Below are positions 33,461-42,161 of a stretch of DNA of 64,000 nt, piece after piece. Source of the DNA: Paenibacillus humicola (GTDB lineage Bacteria; Bacillota; Bacilli; Paenibacillales; Paenibacillaceae); the NCBI RefSeq assembly GCF_028826105.1, contig NZ_JAQGPL010000001.1:2568501-2632500 (forward strand), given 5' to 3'. Both the position numbers and the translations under genes were made by a program. Under the pieces are notes generated by a model. The model was given only the letters and a program-made list of their open reading frames with translations, was not told the origin of the DNA and did no database searches. The number at the start of each line of letters is the position of its first letter. Position 1 is the first letter of the stretch.

Positions 33461-34410
33461 ATGGCCGACGAGTTGTACGAACGGCTGCTCGCAGCCAAGG
33501 GGCGGAAATATCGGCTGGAGAAGGCCGAAAGCAGGCGGGCGGCGCTGCTGAAACGTAAGCGGGAACAGGAGCGGCAGATCGTGGAGCTGGAGGTCCGGCT
33601 TGAAGCGGAACAGGCGGATGTCGAGCAGCTGACCCGGATGTCGCTGACCCATCTCTTTTATACGATCCTCCGCAGCAAAAACGAACAGCTGGAGACCGAG
33701 CGACAGCAAGCGCTGGCTGCCGCTCTTCGGCTGCAGGAGGCGAAGCAGGCGCTTTCGCGGGCACGGAGGCCGAAATCGTCCGGATCGGAGACGAGCTCGC
33801 AAGTCTGCTTGACGCGCCGAGCGAATATGAACGATTGATGGCGGAACGGGAAACGATGCTGCGTAAATCCTCTTCGACCGCAGCCATATTGATGGAAATG
33901 GAAGCGCAAATCGCCGATCGGACGATTGCGGCCCAAGAGATAGAAGAAGCGTTAACGGCGGGAAAACGCGTGCTTGCATCGCTGGAGGATGCCTCCGCGA
34001 GCCTGGAGAAGGCGGAAAATTGGGGGAAATGGGATTTATGGGGCGGGGGCCGCATGTACAGCACGCACCGGAAGCATGAATACGTGGATGACGCGAAGCA
34101 GCACATTCATGACGCGAACCGCCTGCTGCACGATTTTCAGGATGAGCTTGCCGATGTGAAGCGTGGAATCGATATTTCGATTGATATAAGCGGGATGCTG
34201 AAAATGGCGGACTATTGGTTCGACGGCTTAATCGCCGACTGGATGGTCCAAGGGCGGATTAATAACGCCCAGGAGCGGGCGCTGGAGGCGATTCACCGGG
34301 TACGCACGGTCGTCGGGCAGCTGCAGGCCGAGCACAATGCCGCCGTATCGGTGCTGGCGGGAAAGAAATCGAAGCGAATCGCCTGGATTGAAGGCACAAG
34401 CCCGGATTAA
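33461..34410 (+). pseudogene. Coiled-coil protein gene split by a frameshift
   Basis: Two frames together make one protein of about 315 residues. The first starts at ATG 33461 behind GGAGGTG and reads as a long charged coiled coil (LERL/EQERQIVELEVRLEAEQ). Near 33740-33765 sense moves to another frame, where TEAEIVRIGDELASLLD continues the same heptad pattern to TGA-free sequence ending at 34410. The second half includes LWGGGRMYSTHRKHEY and ISIDISGMLKMADYWFDG, features of an uncharacterised Paenibacillus-type protein. I know no function. A single indel explains the break. Error or true pseudogenisation cannot be told apart here. Confidence 0.65.
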
Positions 34411-34544
34411 AGCCGGGCACGGCGTCACGAAGGCGCAAGTCCGGCGCGTGTTATCGAAACGTTTGCAATCCTTTCCGATACCTCTTACAATGATGGCAAG
34501 TTTAAATATAAGAAACAATTGGTAACGGAGGAGGAGAAGGACGA

Positions 34545-35585
34545 ATGAAGGAAAAGGTGAATCGTTCGTATGTTCATGATCTGATGGAGCGCATCCTGCT
34601 GACGCCAAGCCCGACCGGGTATTGCCGTCAGGTGATCGAGCTGCTGCGCGTTGAAGCCGAAAAGCTCGGCATGTCCGGCCGCTTCCTGCAGAAGGGCGGA
34701 CTCATCATCGACGTGCCCGGCACAGCCGCGGACAAAACGATCGGAATCACGGGTCATGTCGATACGCTCGGGGCGATCGTTCGCTCGATCAAGCCGTCCG
34801 GCACGCTGCGGCTCAGCCCGGTCGGCGGGTATATGATGAACAGCATCGAAGGCGAGTACTGCAGTATTCATACGCGCGGCGGTGACATTTACAGCGGTAC
34901 AATTTTGACGACAAAGCCTTCCGTGCATGTATTTTCAGATGCGAGGGACCAAAAGCGGGAGGAAGCGGTTATGGAGGTGCGCATCGACGAACGCGTGTCT
35001 TCCGAGCAGGAGGTCAAAGCGCTCGGCATTCGGCCCGGCGATTTTATTTCCTTCGATCCGCGATTCAGAAGCTTCGGCAACGGATTCGTCAAATCGCGGC
35101 ATTTGGACGACAAAGCCGGCGTAGCCGCGATGTTCGGCACGCTTGAGCTCATATCGCGGGGCGAAGTGAAGCCGCTTTATCCGCTGAAATTCATTTTTTC
35201 CAACTACGAGGAGGTCGGTCACGGCACTTCCTCCATCCCTTCCGACATCAGCGAAATGATTGCCGTCGATATGGGCGCGATCGGCGACGATTTGAACGGC
35301 ACGGAATACGGCGTTTCGATCTGCGCCAAGGATTCGAGCGGTCCATACGATTATGACATGACCAGCCGGCTGATCGAGCTGGCGGAACGCGACGGGATCG
35401 GGTATGCGGTCGATATTTATCCCCATTACGGGTCGGACGCTTCGGCGGCCCTGAGAGGCGGCAACGATATCCGGGCGGCCTGTCTCGGACCGGGCGTATC
35501 CGCATCGCACGGCATGGAACGGACGCATATGGATGCGGTGGTTCAAACGGCCGCGCTGCTTGCGCTTTATGTGAGCGAAGGCTGA
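34545..35585 (+). CDS. M42-family metallopeptidase (glutamyl aminopeptidase type)
   Basis: A 346-residue co-catalytic di-zinc aminopeptidase. The metal and catalytic residues are in order: GHVDT (His71, Asp73), HLDDKAG (Asp188), NYEEVGHG (Glu222/223), VDMGAIG and HGMERTH at the C-terminus. M42 enzymes form large cytosolic tetrahedral assemblies that trim peptides. Some homologues act as glucanases or deblocking peptidases. Start ATG 34545 follows GGAGGAGGAGAAGG. A GntR gene begins 87 nt after the stop, but the link between the two is unclear. Confidence 0.9.
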   Translation: MKEKVNRSYVHDLMERILLTPSPTGYCRQVIELLRVEAEKLGMSGRFLQKGGLIIDVPGTAADKTIGITGHVDTLGAIVRSIKPSGTLRLSPVGGYMMNSIEGEYCSIHTRGGDIYSGTILTTKPSVHVFSDARDQKREEAVMEVRIDERVSSEQEVKALGIRPGDFISFDPRFRSFGNGFVKSRHLDDKAGVAAMFGTLELISRGEVKPLYPLKFIFSNYEEVGHGTSSIPSDISEMIAVDMGAIGDDLNGTEYGVSICAKDSSGPYDYDMTSRLIELAERDGIGYAVDIYPHYGSDASAALRGGNDIRAACLGPGVSASHGMERTHMDAVVQTAALLALYVSEG

Positions 35586-35672
35586 TACCCGCACTACTGC
35601 GGCAGATGAAACCGTACAAATCGGGAGGCTGAAACGGGAGCAAACGATCCCGACGTCTCGAAGGGGGCGCCG

Positions 35673-36359
35673 ATGCGCAAAAAGCTGACCTACGAGGTTG
35701 TATACGACGAGTGCATGCGCCGGATTCGCGAAGGCGTATGGAAGCCGGGGGAGCGCCTGCCGTCCATCGAGGAGCTGGCGGCCGAGCTGGGCGTCGGCAT
35801 TTCGGCTGTCCGGGAAGCCGTCCGCATTTTGAGCATGCAGCAAATTTTACGGGTCGAGCAGGGCCGCGGAACGTATGTACATGACGAAATACCCGCGGAC
35901 CGCGCCAATGACCACCTGTCTTTCCTGGAAAACGCTTCTTGGATGCAGCTGACGGAAGCGAGGCTGATCATCGAACCCGAGCTCGCGGCGATGGCGGCGG
36001 AGAAAGCAACCGCGGACGAAGCGGCGAAAATTGTCTCGAATGCGCGGCTCATGCAGCGAAAAGTGAAGAACGGCCGGGATTTTTTGAAAGAGGATATGGA
36101 ATTTCACCGCCTCGTCTCGCTGGCCAGCCATAACGACGTGATGGTCAAAATGATCGGCGTTATCGGCGATCTGCTGCTGGACAGCCGGCGGCATACGATG
36201 CGTATCCCGTCGGTGAACGAAAAGGCGGCGGCCTATCATTCCCTGATCGCCGGCGCGATTTCCAAAGGAGACGCAAAGCAGGCCCGCGAGCTGATGCGCC
36301 TGCATATCGAGGATATGATCGGCGAGCTCAGCCTGACCCATGCGGAGCAGGAAAGATAA
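35673..36359 (+). CDS. GntR-family (FadR/FCD subfamily) transcriptional regulator
   Basis: A 228-residue regulator. The winged helix spans residues 1-75 (GVWKPGERLPSIEELAAELG and ISAVREAVRIL), with the wing at EQGRGTYV. The C-terminal FCD domain has EPELAAMAAEKAT, DMEFHRLVSLASHN and the final MRLHIEDM, where conserved Asp/His residues bind a metal in relatives. FCD regulators respond to sugar acids or other carboxylates. It lies directly upstream of the YjhG/YagF-type dehydratase, and a perfect 12-bp inverted repeat lies between them, so local control is likely. Start ATG 35673 follows AAGGGGGCG. Confidence 0.88.
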   Translation: MRKKLTYEVVYDECMRRIREGVWKPGERLPSIEELAAELGVGISAVREAVRILSMQQILRVEQGRGTYVHDEIPADRANDHLSFLENASWMQLTEARLIIEPELAAMAAEKATADEAAKIVSNARLMQRKVKNGRDFLKEDMEFHRLVSLASHNDVMVKMIGVIGDLLLDSRRHTMRIPSVNEKAAAYHSLIAGAISKGDAKQARELMRLHIEDMIGELSLTHAEQER

Positions 36360-36361
36360 AT

Positions 36362-36395
36362 ACGGCAGCACGGACTTTGTGCCGGCTGCCGTTTC
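36362..36395 (+). terminator. Weak terminator after the GntR gene
   Basis: ACGGCAGC (36362-36369) pairs with GCTGCCGT (36385-36392), with inner CGG/CCG pairing. Only three T follow, so termination may be partial. Confidence 0.5.
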
Positions 36396-36464
36396 CGATG
36401 CTCAGAGGCGCCACAAAGCTGCGCCAAACGAATGGAGTGCGATTCTTCGTCTTGAACCCGTTCG

Positions 36465-36521
36465 AAGTCCTATGATATATTTAATCTGAAAACGTATTCA
36501 TCATAGGACTTATATTATAAT
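36465..36521 (+). promoter_or_regulatory. Perfect 12-bp inverted repeat and -10 box, candidate GntR operator
   Basis: AAGTCCTATGAT (36465-36476) is exactly mirrored by ATCATAGGACTT (36500-36511), with a 23-bp A/T-rich spacer. The right arm ends 4 bases before a consensus -10 box TATAAT (36516-36521). No good -35 is seen, which suits a regulated promoter. The dehydratase ATG follows at 36543. The adjacent FCD regulator is the obvious ligand. Confidence 0.6.
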
Positions 36522-36542
36522 GGCAGGAGGTCGTCCATTAAT

Positions 36543-38732
36543 ATGATCCGCATACCCAGCGGTCACAATCCTTACGAGGGCAACGTGCAGGGCAAGGCCA
36601 ACGAGCCGATTACGGCGGCCGGCCTGCTGGACCGCGCATACCGCGAGACGGGCGGCCAATATGCGGGCGGCCAGCCGGACTGGACGCTGGAAGCGATTTA
36701 CGACCGGCTGGAATATAACGCTCCGCGGATCGCGATTATCGGCGGCTCCTCCGACCATCCGGCGCATATCCTCGATTTTGAAACGGTAAGCAAGGCCGCG
36801 CTGAAAATTTGGCACGAAGGCGGCGTGCCGTTTTATTTCAGCACCCCGGTGCTGTGCGACGGCACCGCGCAAAACAACATGGGCATGTCTTATTCGCTGC
36901 AGAGCCGGAATGCGATTGCGGAAATCGTCGTCAATCAGATGGAAGCCCATTCCTACCATGGCGCGTTCGTCATTCAGGGCTGCGACAAGCAGCCGCTCGG
37001 CGTGGTGAGCGGGCTGGCGCATCTCGACCGGCTGCGGCGTTACCGGGGCGAGCATCACGTGTTCGCTACTTTTTGCCCGTCGCACGTGCTGAAGGGCGGC
37101 ACGATCCCGGATGACGTAAAAGCGGAGTTGGATGCGCTTGCCAAGGATGCGGAGGCAGCGGGCCATGCCGATATTGCGGCGGATATTCTCGAAGCGGCGA
37201 GCTATATTTTGCAATGCTCGTCGAATACGGCTTTTCAGGGCGTGCTGGAGCGGGCTGTCGAAGTCGGGCTGCTGTCGCACGAGAAACACAAGGCATTCGA
37301 GAAAAGGCTGGCGGTCAGCACCTGCGACGCAAACGGGGGCATCTGCGCGTTTCACGGCACCGGCAACAGCTCGCGCGAAATAACGGCAGGCTTCGGTCTC
37401 GTGCATCCGGCGCTGGAGCTGCTGACCGAACCGCCGGCGCAGGCGCAGGTGGACGCCGCAGTCGAAGCGCTGTTCAAAATCATTCCGCGGCCGGAGTGCG
37501 GCGTGAGCGAGCTCGTCGCCGCCAATATCGGCAACGCGATTCGGATCCACAGCGCAAGCGGCGGATCGACCAACCTGACCATGCATATCGTCGGGGCGAT
37601 GATTTACGCCGGGTACGATTTCTCGCTGGCCGATCTGGAAGCGATTGCGACGCGTCAGCCGATTCCCGACCTGTACGATTACAGCCTGACGGAAGGACGG
37701 GATATTTATGTGCTTGCGCGCCAATGCTGCTCCGGGCAAATCCGCGGCATGGAGACGCTCGTTTACGAGCTGACGCGCAATGGCATCGATATGGAGCTGG
37801 ACGCCCCGACGGCTGCGGGACTGACCTGGCGGGAGCGGCTGGCCGATCCGCGCGGGCTCAGCGCGGACGGAGCGGATGTGCCCATTATTTTAAGCAAGCC
37901 GAGGCGGGCGTTCAGCGGCATCGACGTGCTGCGCGGCAATTTTTTTCAGGAAGCGGTCGTAAAAATCAGCGGCATGCCGACGCGGCAGCTCGACCATTTC
38001 GATGAAAAAGTGGCGTTCGTGCTTTATTTCGAGAACGAGGACGAAGCGAACCGGAACCTGCTGGACGTCACGCTGCTCAGCCGGCTGCGCGATCAAGGCG
38101 TCTTCCGTCCGGCCGCGATGCGCCGGATGGCGATGCACAATGCCGGCGTCCCGGAGACGGAGCTTGCGCAGATTTCCGATGCTGAGCTGTTTGATCGCAT
38201 GGTCGCAAACGAATGGCTGCGGCTGGCCGTCATTATTGCCGGGCAGGGGCCGGAGGCGTTCGGCATGCCGGAGATGTTTACGCCGATGCAGCACATCAAT
38301 GCGCACCGCGGGCTGCGAAAGCTGACGACGCTCATGAGCGACGGCCGCTACTCGGGCGTCTCCTACGGCGCGGCCATCGGGCATGCGACGCCCGAAGCGT
38401 TCGGAGGCGGCGGCATGCTGTATTTGCAGCAGGGCGACTTGTTCCACCTTCGCTTCCGGGCGAAGCGGATCGAGCTGCTCGATCCGGAACTGTTCGAAGC
38501 CGGCATCGTTCAGCCGTACAGCGGCGATTTGGCCGCCGAACGGGCGGAGCTCGGCAGGGAGCGGCTCGAACGCATGCGGGTCCGGCAGCGCCGCGTGGCG
38601 GCATCGAACCGGATGGCCGGCTGCACGGATGCATCGCACGGCGTCGTCCCGCTTGCGGTGGCGGCGGATGCCGACCTGCCGTGGCAGGGGATCGGCACGA
38701 ACGCTCCGGCTGCCGGCAACGCTTCGGCTTGA
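36543..38732 (+). CDS. IlvD/Edd-family dehydratase, YjhG/YagF group
   Basis: A 729-residue Fe-S dehydratase of the dihydroxyacid/sugar-acid family. It is closest in pattern to YjhG/YagF (D-xylonate dehydratases in E. coli), which are about 655 long. Visible motifs are IQGCDKQPLG (cluster Cys), STCDANGGICAFHGTGNSS, SASGGSTNLTMH and SDGRYSGVSYGAAIGH. The last ~70 residues are an Arg- and Ala-rich extension. It would turn a pentonate or related aldonic acid into a 2-keto-3-deoxy acid. Start ATG 36543 follows GGCAGGAGG. The TIM-barrel gene behind it is probably cotranscribed. Confidence 0.88.
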   Translation: MIRIPSGHNPYEGNVQGKANEPITAAGLLDRAYRETGGQYAGGQPDWTLEAIYDRLEYNAPRIAIIGGSSDHPAHILDFETVSKAALKIWHEGGVPFYFSTPVLCDGTAQNNMGMSYSLQSRNAIAEIVVNQMEAHSYHGAFVIQGCDKQPLGVVSGLAHLDRLRRYRGEHHVFATFCPSHVLKGGTIPDDVKAELDALAKDAEAAGHADIAADILEAASYILQCSSNTAFQGVLERAVEVGLLSHEKHKAFEKRLAVSTCDANGGICAFHGTGNSSREITAGFGLVHPALELLTEPPAQAQVDAAVEALFKIIPRPECGVSELVAANIGNAIRIHSASGGSTNLTMHIVGAMIYAGYDFSLADLEAIATRQPIPDLYDYSLTEGRDIYVLARQCCSGQIRGMETLVYELTRNGIDMELDAPTAAGLTWRERLADPRGLSADGADVPIILSKPRRAFSGIDVLRGNFFQEAVVKISGMPTRQLDHFDEKVAFVLYFENEDEANRNLLDVTLLSRLRDQGVFRPAAMRRMAMHNAGVPETELAQISDAELFDRMVANEWLRLAVIIAGQGPEAFGMPEMFTPMQHINAHRGLRKLTTLMSDGRYSGVSYGAAIGHATPEAFGGGGMLYLQQGDLFHLRFRAKRIELLDPELFEAGIVQPYSGDLAAERAELGRERLERMRVRQRRVAASNRMAGCTDASHGVVPLAVAADADLPWQGIGTNAPAAGNASA

Positions 38733-38903
38733 GTTTTTTCCGCCGCGCCCAGCATATCGACGAGCCTAAGTACTCGGGGCAAGAAGCAGGCGCGACGGGG
38801 TCGAGAGGCTGCTTCACACGGATCTTTTAAAATGAGTCAAACTGGATTTGCATGCCATATTAAATCACGATTTATCCATAATGGGAAGCAAGGAGAGCGA
38901 AAA

Positions 38904-39848
38904 ATGGAACAATCGAGAGCGTTATTGCGTTCGATGGGACTGCCCGACCGCGAGGCCTACGACCTGCCGGATTCAGCCAAACGGTTTCCGGACGGCGCGC
39001 AGTACCGCGTGGAAATTCCGAGCGTCGAAGGACCGGCGGCGCTGAGAGCCGTTTTTGAAGAAGCCGACCGGTACGGCGTGACGATCCACCGGGTGTCGCA
39101 GGGCAGCGGCATCATGCTGCAAACGGACGAAGAAATCGGGGAAATGGTTCAGCTGTGCGCCGACCGCGGCGTGGAGCTCAGTCTGTTCGTCGGTCCGCGC
39201 GGTACTTGGGATATCGGCGCACAGCCGTTCACGCCGGCCGGCAAGGTGATCGGGCTCCGGCACGAAGGCGTCGACCAGCTGGTCTATGCGATGGAAGACC
39301 TGCAGCGAGCCAACCGGCTTGGGGTCCGCGGCGCACTGGTCGCCGATGAAGGGCTTCTGCTCCTGACCAAAGAAATGAAAAAGCAGGGGCTGATCGCGCC
39401 GGACTTTGTCGTCAAAGTATCGGTACAAATGATGGCCGCCAACCCGGCCTCCATCCGCCTCATGGAGCAGCTTGGCGCGGATACGTACAACGTGCCGACT
39501 TCGCTCACGCTGCCCAAGCTGGCTTCGATCCGCCAGGCGATCGACATTCCGATCGACCTGTACGTGGAGGTTCCGGACGGCTTCGGCGGCTTTATCCGCC
39601 ATTATGAAATTCCGGAATTGATCCGGCTGCTTGCCCCGGTTTATATCAAGTTCGGGCTGCGCAACCATCCCGACGTCTACCCGAGCGGAACGCATCTCGA
39701 AGCGACGAACGTCGCGCTCTGCCGCGAACGCGTCCGCCGGGCGTACCTGGGGATGCAGATGGTCGAGCGTTACGGCAAGCATCTGACGACGTCGAAGCTG
39801 GGAGCGCCGGGTCTTGGCGTTCCGGTACCGGCCCAAAGCAAATCATAA
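38904..39848 (+). CDS. Uncharacterised TIM-barrel protein, U32-peptidase-like
   Basis: A 314-residue protein. Barrel-like strand ends are FVVKVSVQMMAANPAS, YNVPTSLTLPKLASIRQ and PIDLYVEVPDGFGGF. The late segment (KFGLRNHPDVYPSG) resembles the U32 peptidase/collagenase-like fold. I do not see the defined catalytic residues of a protease. In this setting a lyase or aldolase acting on the dehydratase product is equally possible. Start ATG 38904 follows AAGGAGAGCG. The in-frame ATG at 38832 lacks a ribosome site. It lies 171 nt behind the YjhG-type gene. Confidence 0.6.
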   Translation: MEQSRALLRSMGLPDREAYDLPDSAKRFPDGAQYRVEIPSVEGPAALRAVFEEADRYGVTIHRVSQGSGIMLQTDEEIGEMVQLCADRGVELSLFVGPRGTWDIGAQPFTPAGKVIGLRHEGVDQLVYAMEDLQRANRLGVRGALVADEGLLLLTKEMKKQGLIAPDFVVKVSVQMMAANPASIRLMEQLGADTYNVPTSLTLPKLASIRQAIDIPIDLYVEVPDGFGGFIRHYEIPELIRLLAPVYIKFGLRNHPDVYPSGTHLEATNVALCRERVRRAYLGMQMVERYGKHLTTSKLGAPGLGVPVPAQSKS

Positions 39849-40131
39849 CCGTCAAGGCTCGTAAATGGTCGGGTTGCAGTATGGTTTCAACAATGAAGCT
39901 GGCCGTATCATTGAGAATCGTGCACCTGGATACCGAACAGAACAACAACTAGCAAACGCCGGTTTTGACGGGCGCTTTATGGAATTTGCAAGAAGGGCGG
40001 CTGAAGTCTATCGCGATCGATCGTCACCGGCTCGCCAGCCGCACCTCACGAAGGCGGAACGCACGAGCGATGCAGGACATTCAGCAGAAGGTCGCGAGAT
40101 GTACGGTTTTTCTCGGCTATACATGCCGACT
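39849..40131. other. Intergenic stretch without recognised gene
   Basis: Frames here are short, lack ribosome sites and show no conserved motif. Composition is near that of the flanks. A terminator for the leftward HD gene lies at its right end. Confidence 0.5.
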
Positions 40132-40166
40132 CCAAAAAGAACTCTCCAAATACGGAGAGTTCTTTA
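40132..40166 (-). terminator. Terminator of the HD-domain gene (may act both ways)
   Basis: AAAGAACTCTCC (40136-40147) pairs perfectly with GGAGAGTTCTTT (40154-40165) over 12 bp. On the minus strand it ends in a T-run (complement of 40134-40138). On the plus strand the tail is TTT-A-C-A-TTTT. Confidence 0.85.
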
Positions 40167-40229
40167 CATTTTATCCACGTGATTCCAGTTGTCCGTGTGA
40201 TTCCAGAAGCGGAAATGGCCCATAACATG

Positions 40230-40868
40230 CTACTCATCCCATTTGGAATGAAGAACATGGTGGCAAAAGTTCGGACGCACATATCCCGGAAGAAGCAGCT
40301 CGCATATGTCGGCGTTAATCGTTCCGTAGGTGGTTTCCGGCTTGTGTTTGAAGCCTTCCAAAAACGTTTGCAGGATCTGTTGTTTAAAACGGCTGCGAGG
40401 AAAAGCCCCGACAACCTGCTGCCTCATTTCTGCCGGGATGAGATCGAAGTTCTTCCCGACCACATCGTAAGCAACGCCAAAATTCATCAGCGCCGCTTCG
40501 GTTTCCTTGTATTCCACGATTCCGACGGTCGTATGCAGGGCGACAGCATCCCACACCAATCGAACGGAATCTTCCGGTACCCCACGGCTTTTCAGAAAAT
40601 CCCGGGCGGCATTCGCCCCATCGACCTCAAACCGTTTGTCCGCGCTTCGGAATGCGGGAGTGAGGCCGATGTCGTGGAAAAGCGAGCTGATATAAAGCAA
40701 TTCGGAATCGTACTTCATCTGATTCAGGCTGCCTTTCATCGCCGCAAACAGGAAAACCCGGTTCGAGTGATTCCACAGAAGGTCGTCGGCATGCTCGCGC
40801 ACTAATTCGGCCGCTTCTGCGGCTAGTTTACTATCGGGTATTTTAATATCCGCAATAAAATCCGTCAT
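40230..40868 (-). CDS. HD-domain protein (cyanamide hydratase-like)
   Basis: A 212-residue HD-superfamily protein. The metal ligands include His34 (WNHSNRVF) and the His65-Asp66 doublet (SSLFHDIGL). ADKRFEVDGANAARDFL and DAVALHTT supply the later residues. This pattern resembles fungal-type cyanamide hydratases and small bacterial HD hydrolases. ATG 40868 is chosen because AAGGGGGAG lies 7 nt upstream on this strand. It is monocistronic. A hydratase role is possible but specificity is not proven. Confidence 0.78.
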   Translation of the reverse strand: MTDFIADIKIPDSKLAAEAAELVREHADDLLWNHSNRVFLFAAMKGSLNQMKYDSELLYISSLFHDIGLTPAFRSADKRFEVDGANAARDFLKSRGVPEDSVRLVWDAVALHTTVGIVEYKETEAALMNFGVAYDVVGKNFDLIPAEMRQQVVGAFPRSRFKQQILQTFLEGFKHKPETTYGTINADICELLLPGYVRPNFCHHVLHSKWDE

Positions 40869-41186
40869 CGGCAACTCCCCCTTTTCATGCATTAACCTGC
40901 CATTTCCATATTTCTCAATGCTGGATAGGAATATGCGGAGACATTCACGCCAAAACTTCCCAGTCTTTTTCCTTTCCTCCTGACCGGTAACGCCCATTGC
41001 AATTTCCGGATACCTGCATTCGCTGCAGGCAGGGGCAGCGCGTAGCCAATCCTGACCAATCGACATGAGAAGGGTCATCGAAGGGAAGACTAACTATACA
41101 AACTGTGATAAAATTCATTTGTTACCTCCAACCGTTTAGGCGAATACTGAGCTCGAGCAAAAGAAATCATAAAAGGGTGTGTCGAG

Positions 41187-41762
41187 GTGTCGAAACTCCA
41201 AGACATTATTACGATATGCAGAAAAATCATTTATTATAAAGGCTACCAAGCTACATCGATCAGCGATATCTTGGATGAGGCTCACATCGGAAAAGGACAG
41301 TTTTATCACTACTTTTCATCCAAACGCGAACTCGGCCTGGCAGTCGTCGATGATCTGGTCAAGGAATGGGACAGGGAAGTGTTCGAGGGCATATTTGCAA
41401 CTGATCTTGATCCTATCGCGAAATTAAATAAAATGCTTGATAGGACATTGACCATCCATACGGGCGAAGAAGGGAAATCGGGTTGTCCCGTAGGGAACCT
41501 TGCCGTCGAGATGAGCGAACACGACGAAACGTTTCGGTTAAAAGTCCACTATATATTCGACCGGTGGATTTTGTCGATCGAAAGCGTGCTCAACGAGCTG
41601 ATTACACAGGGGCATATAACGTCGGACATCGATGCCAAGAAGCATGCACGAGCCATCGTATCTATGATCGAAGGCGCCATCTTATTAATGAAGAGTCAAA
41701 AAGAAGCCGGCTTTCTCACGAACGCTATCGAAATCATTCGCGCGCAATATCGGCTCACATGA
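41187..41762 (+). CDS. TetR/AcrR-family regulator
   Basis: A 191-residue repressor-type protein. The N-terminal helix-turn-helix spans about 18-47 (GYQATSISDILDEAHIGKGQFYHYF). The C-terminal ligand domain has GCPVGNLAVEMSEHDETFR, a segment seen in regulators of quinone- and electrophile-responsive genes. Start GTG 41187 follows AAAGGGTGTG. It lies upstream of two matched operators and a quinone-reductase-like gene, and is the likely controller of both. It stands in sequence that is AT-richer than the flanks. Confidence 0.88.
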   Translation: MSKLQDIITICRKIIYYKGYQATSISDILDEAHIGKGQFYHYFSSKRELGLAVVDDLVKEWDREVFEGIFATDLDPIAKLNKMLDRTLTIHTGEEGKSGCPVGNLAVEMSEHDETFRLKVHYIFDRWILSIESVLNELITQGHITSDIDAKKHARAIVSMIEGAILLMKSQKEAGFLTNAIEIIRAQYRLT

Positions 41763-41791
41763 GCCCGATTGCATGCTTCCGTTTTTTTCTA

Positions 41792-41845
41792 TTGTGTATG
41801 CAAAGCGATTTTGTTATGATTCGTCTGTACCGAATGGTAGGTACA
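41792..41845 (+). promoter_or_regulatory. Promoter with TetR-type operator O1
   Basis: TTGTGT (41792-41797), 17-bp spacer and TATGAT (41815-41820) form the promoter. The operator TGTACC-N8-GGTACA (41826-41845) covers the expected start point, so a bound repressor would block it. It lies 64 bases after the TetR stop. Confidence 0.75.
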
Positions 41846-41879
41846 AAAAAACTACGCTCACGAAGGAAGGGGGACTCAG

Positions 41880-41924
41880 ATGCTTGGCGATCATTTTTTT
41901 TGCCGAATCTGTACCGACAAGTAG
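41880..41924 (+). other. Possible 14-codon leader peptide between the two operators
   Basis: A purine-rich ribosome site (AAGGAAGGGGG, 41863-41873) precedes ATG 41880. The frame encodes MLGDHFFCRICTDK and stops at TAG inside operator O2. It may be a leader peptide or the remnant of a lost gene. Confidence 0.25.
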
Positions 41925-41929
41925 GTACA
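41910..41929 (+). promoter_or_regulatory. TetR-type operator O2
   Basis: TGTACC-N8-GGTACA again (41910-41929). The 25 bases around it match O1 at 22 positions. Its start is 84 bp from that of O1, about eight helical turns, so both sites face the same side of the DNA and could be bridged. Confidence 0.7.
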
Positions 41930-42161
41930 AAATAAAGTTAAGGAAACAAATGCACGGCAAGTGATGCCTTTTATAAACAGCGAAGATCATGACCAAGATC
42001 AACCGCGTCGACATGAAAATTTTCGAAGATTAGGATGAAGCCCGTTATCGTTGTGGAGTATGCCGATATGGTAACAGGTAATTTGATTAATGTTTCCGCA
42101 ACGATCAGGAAATGACCTTTTTCAAAAACAACTAAAATTACTAGTGAATGGAGCGAAACAC
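41930..42161. other. Leader region with no recognised gene
   Basis: Contains a 26-codon frame (42035-42115, MKPVIVVEYADMVTG...) without a ribosome site. It reads like a remnant of a coding sequence. Otherwise I see nothing in it. Confidence 0.35.

Noticed and set aside
33735..33840. Programmed ribosomal frameshift in the coiled-coil gene
   Set aside because: No X-XXY-YYZ slippery heptamer and no stimulatory hairpin are evident. A simple indel is more likely.
39865..40225. Short overlapping plus-strand frames of 86-105 codons between the TIM-barrel and HD genes
   Set aside because: No ribosome sites, no conserved motif, and the frames run through the terminator at 40132.
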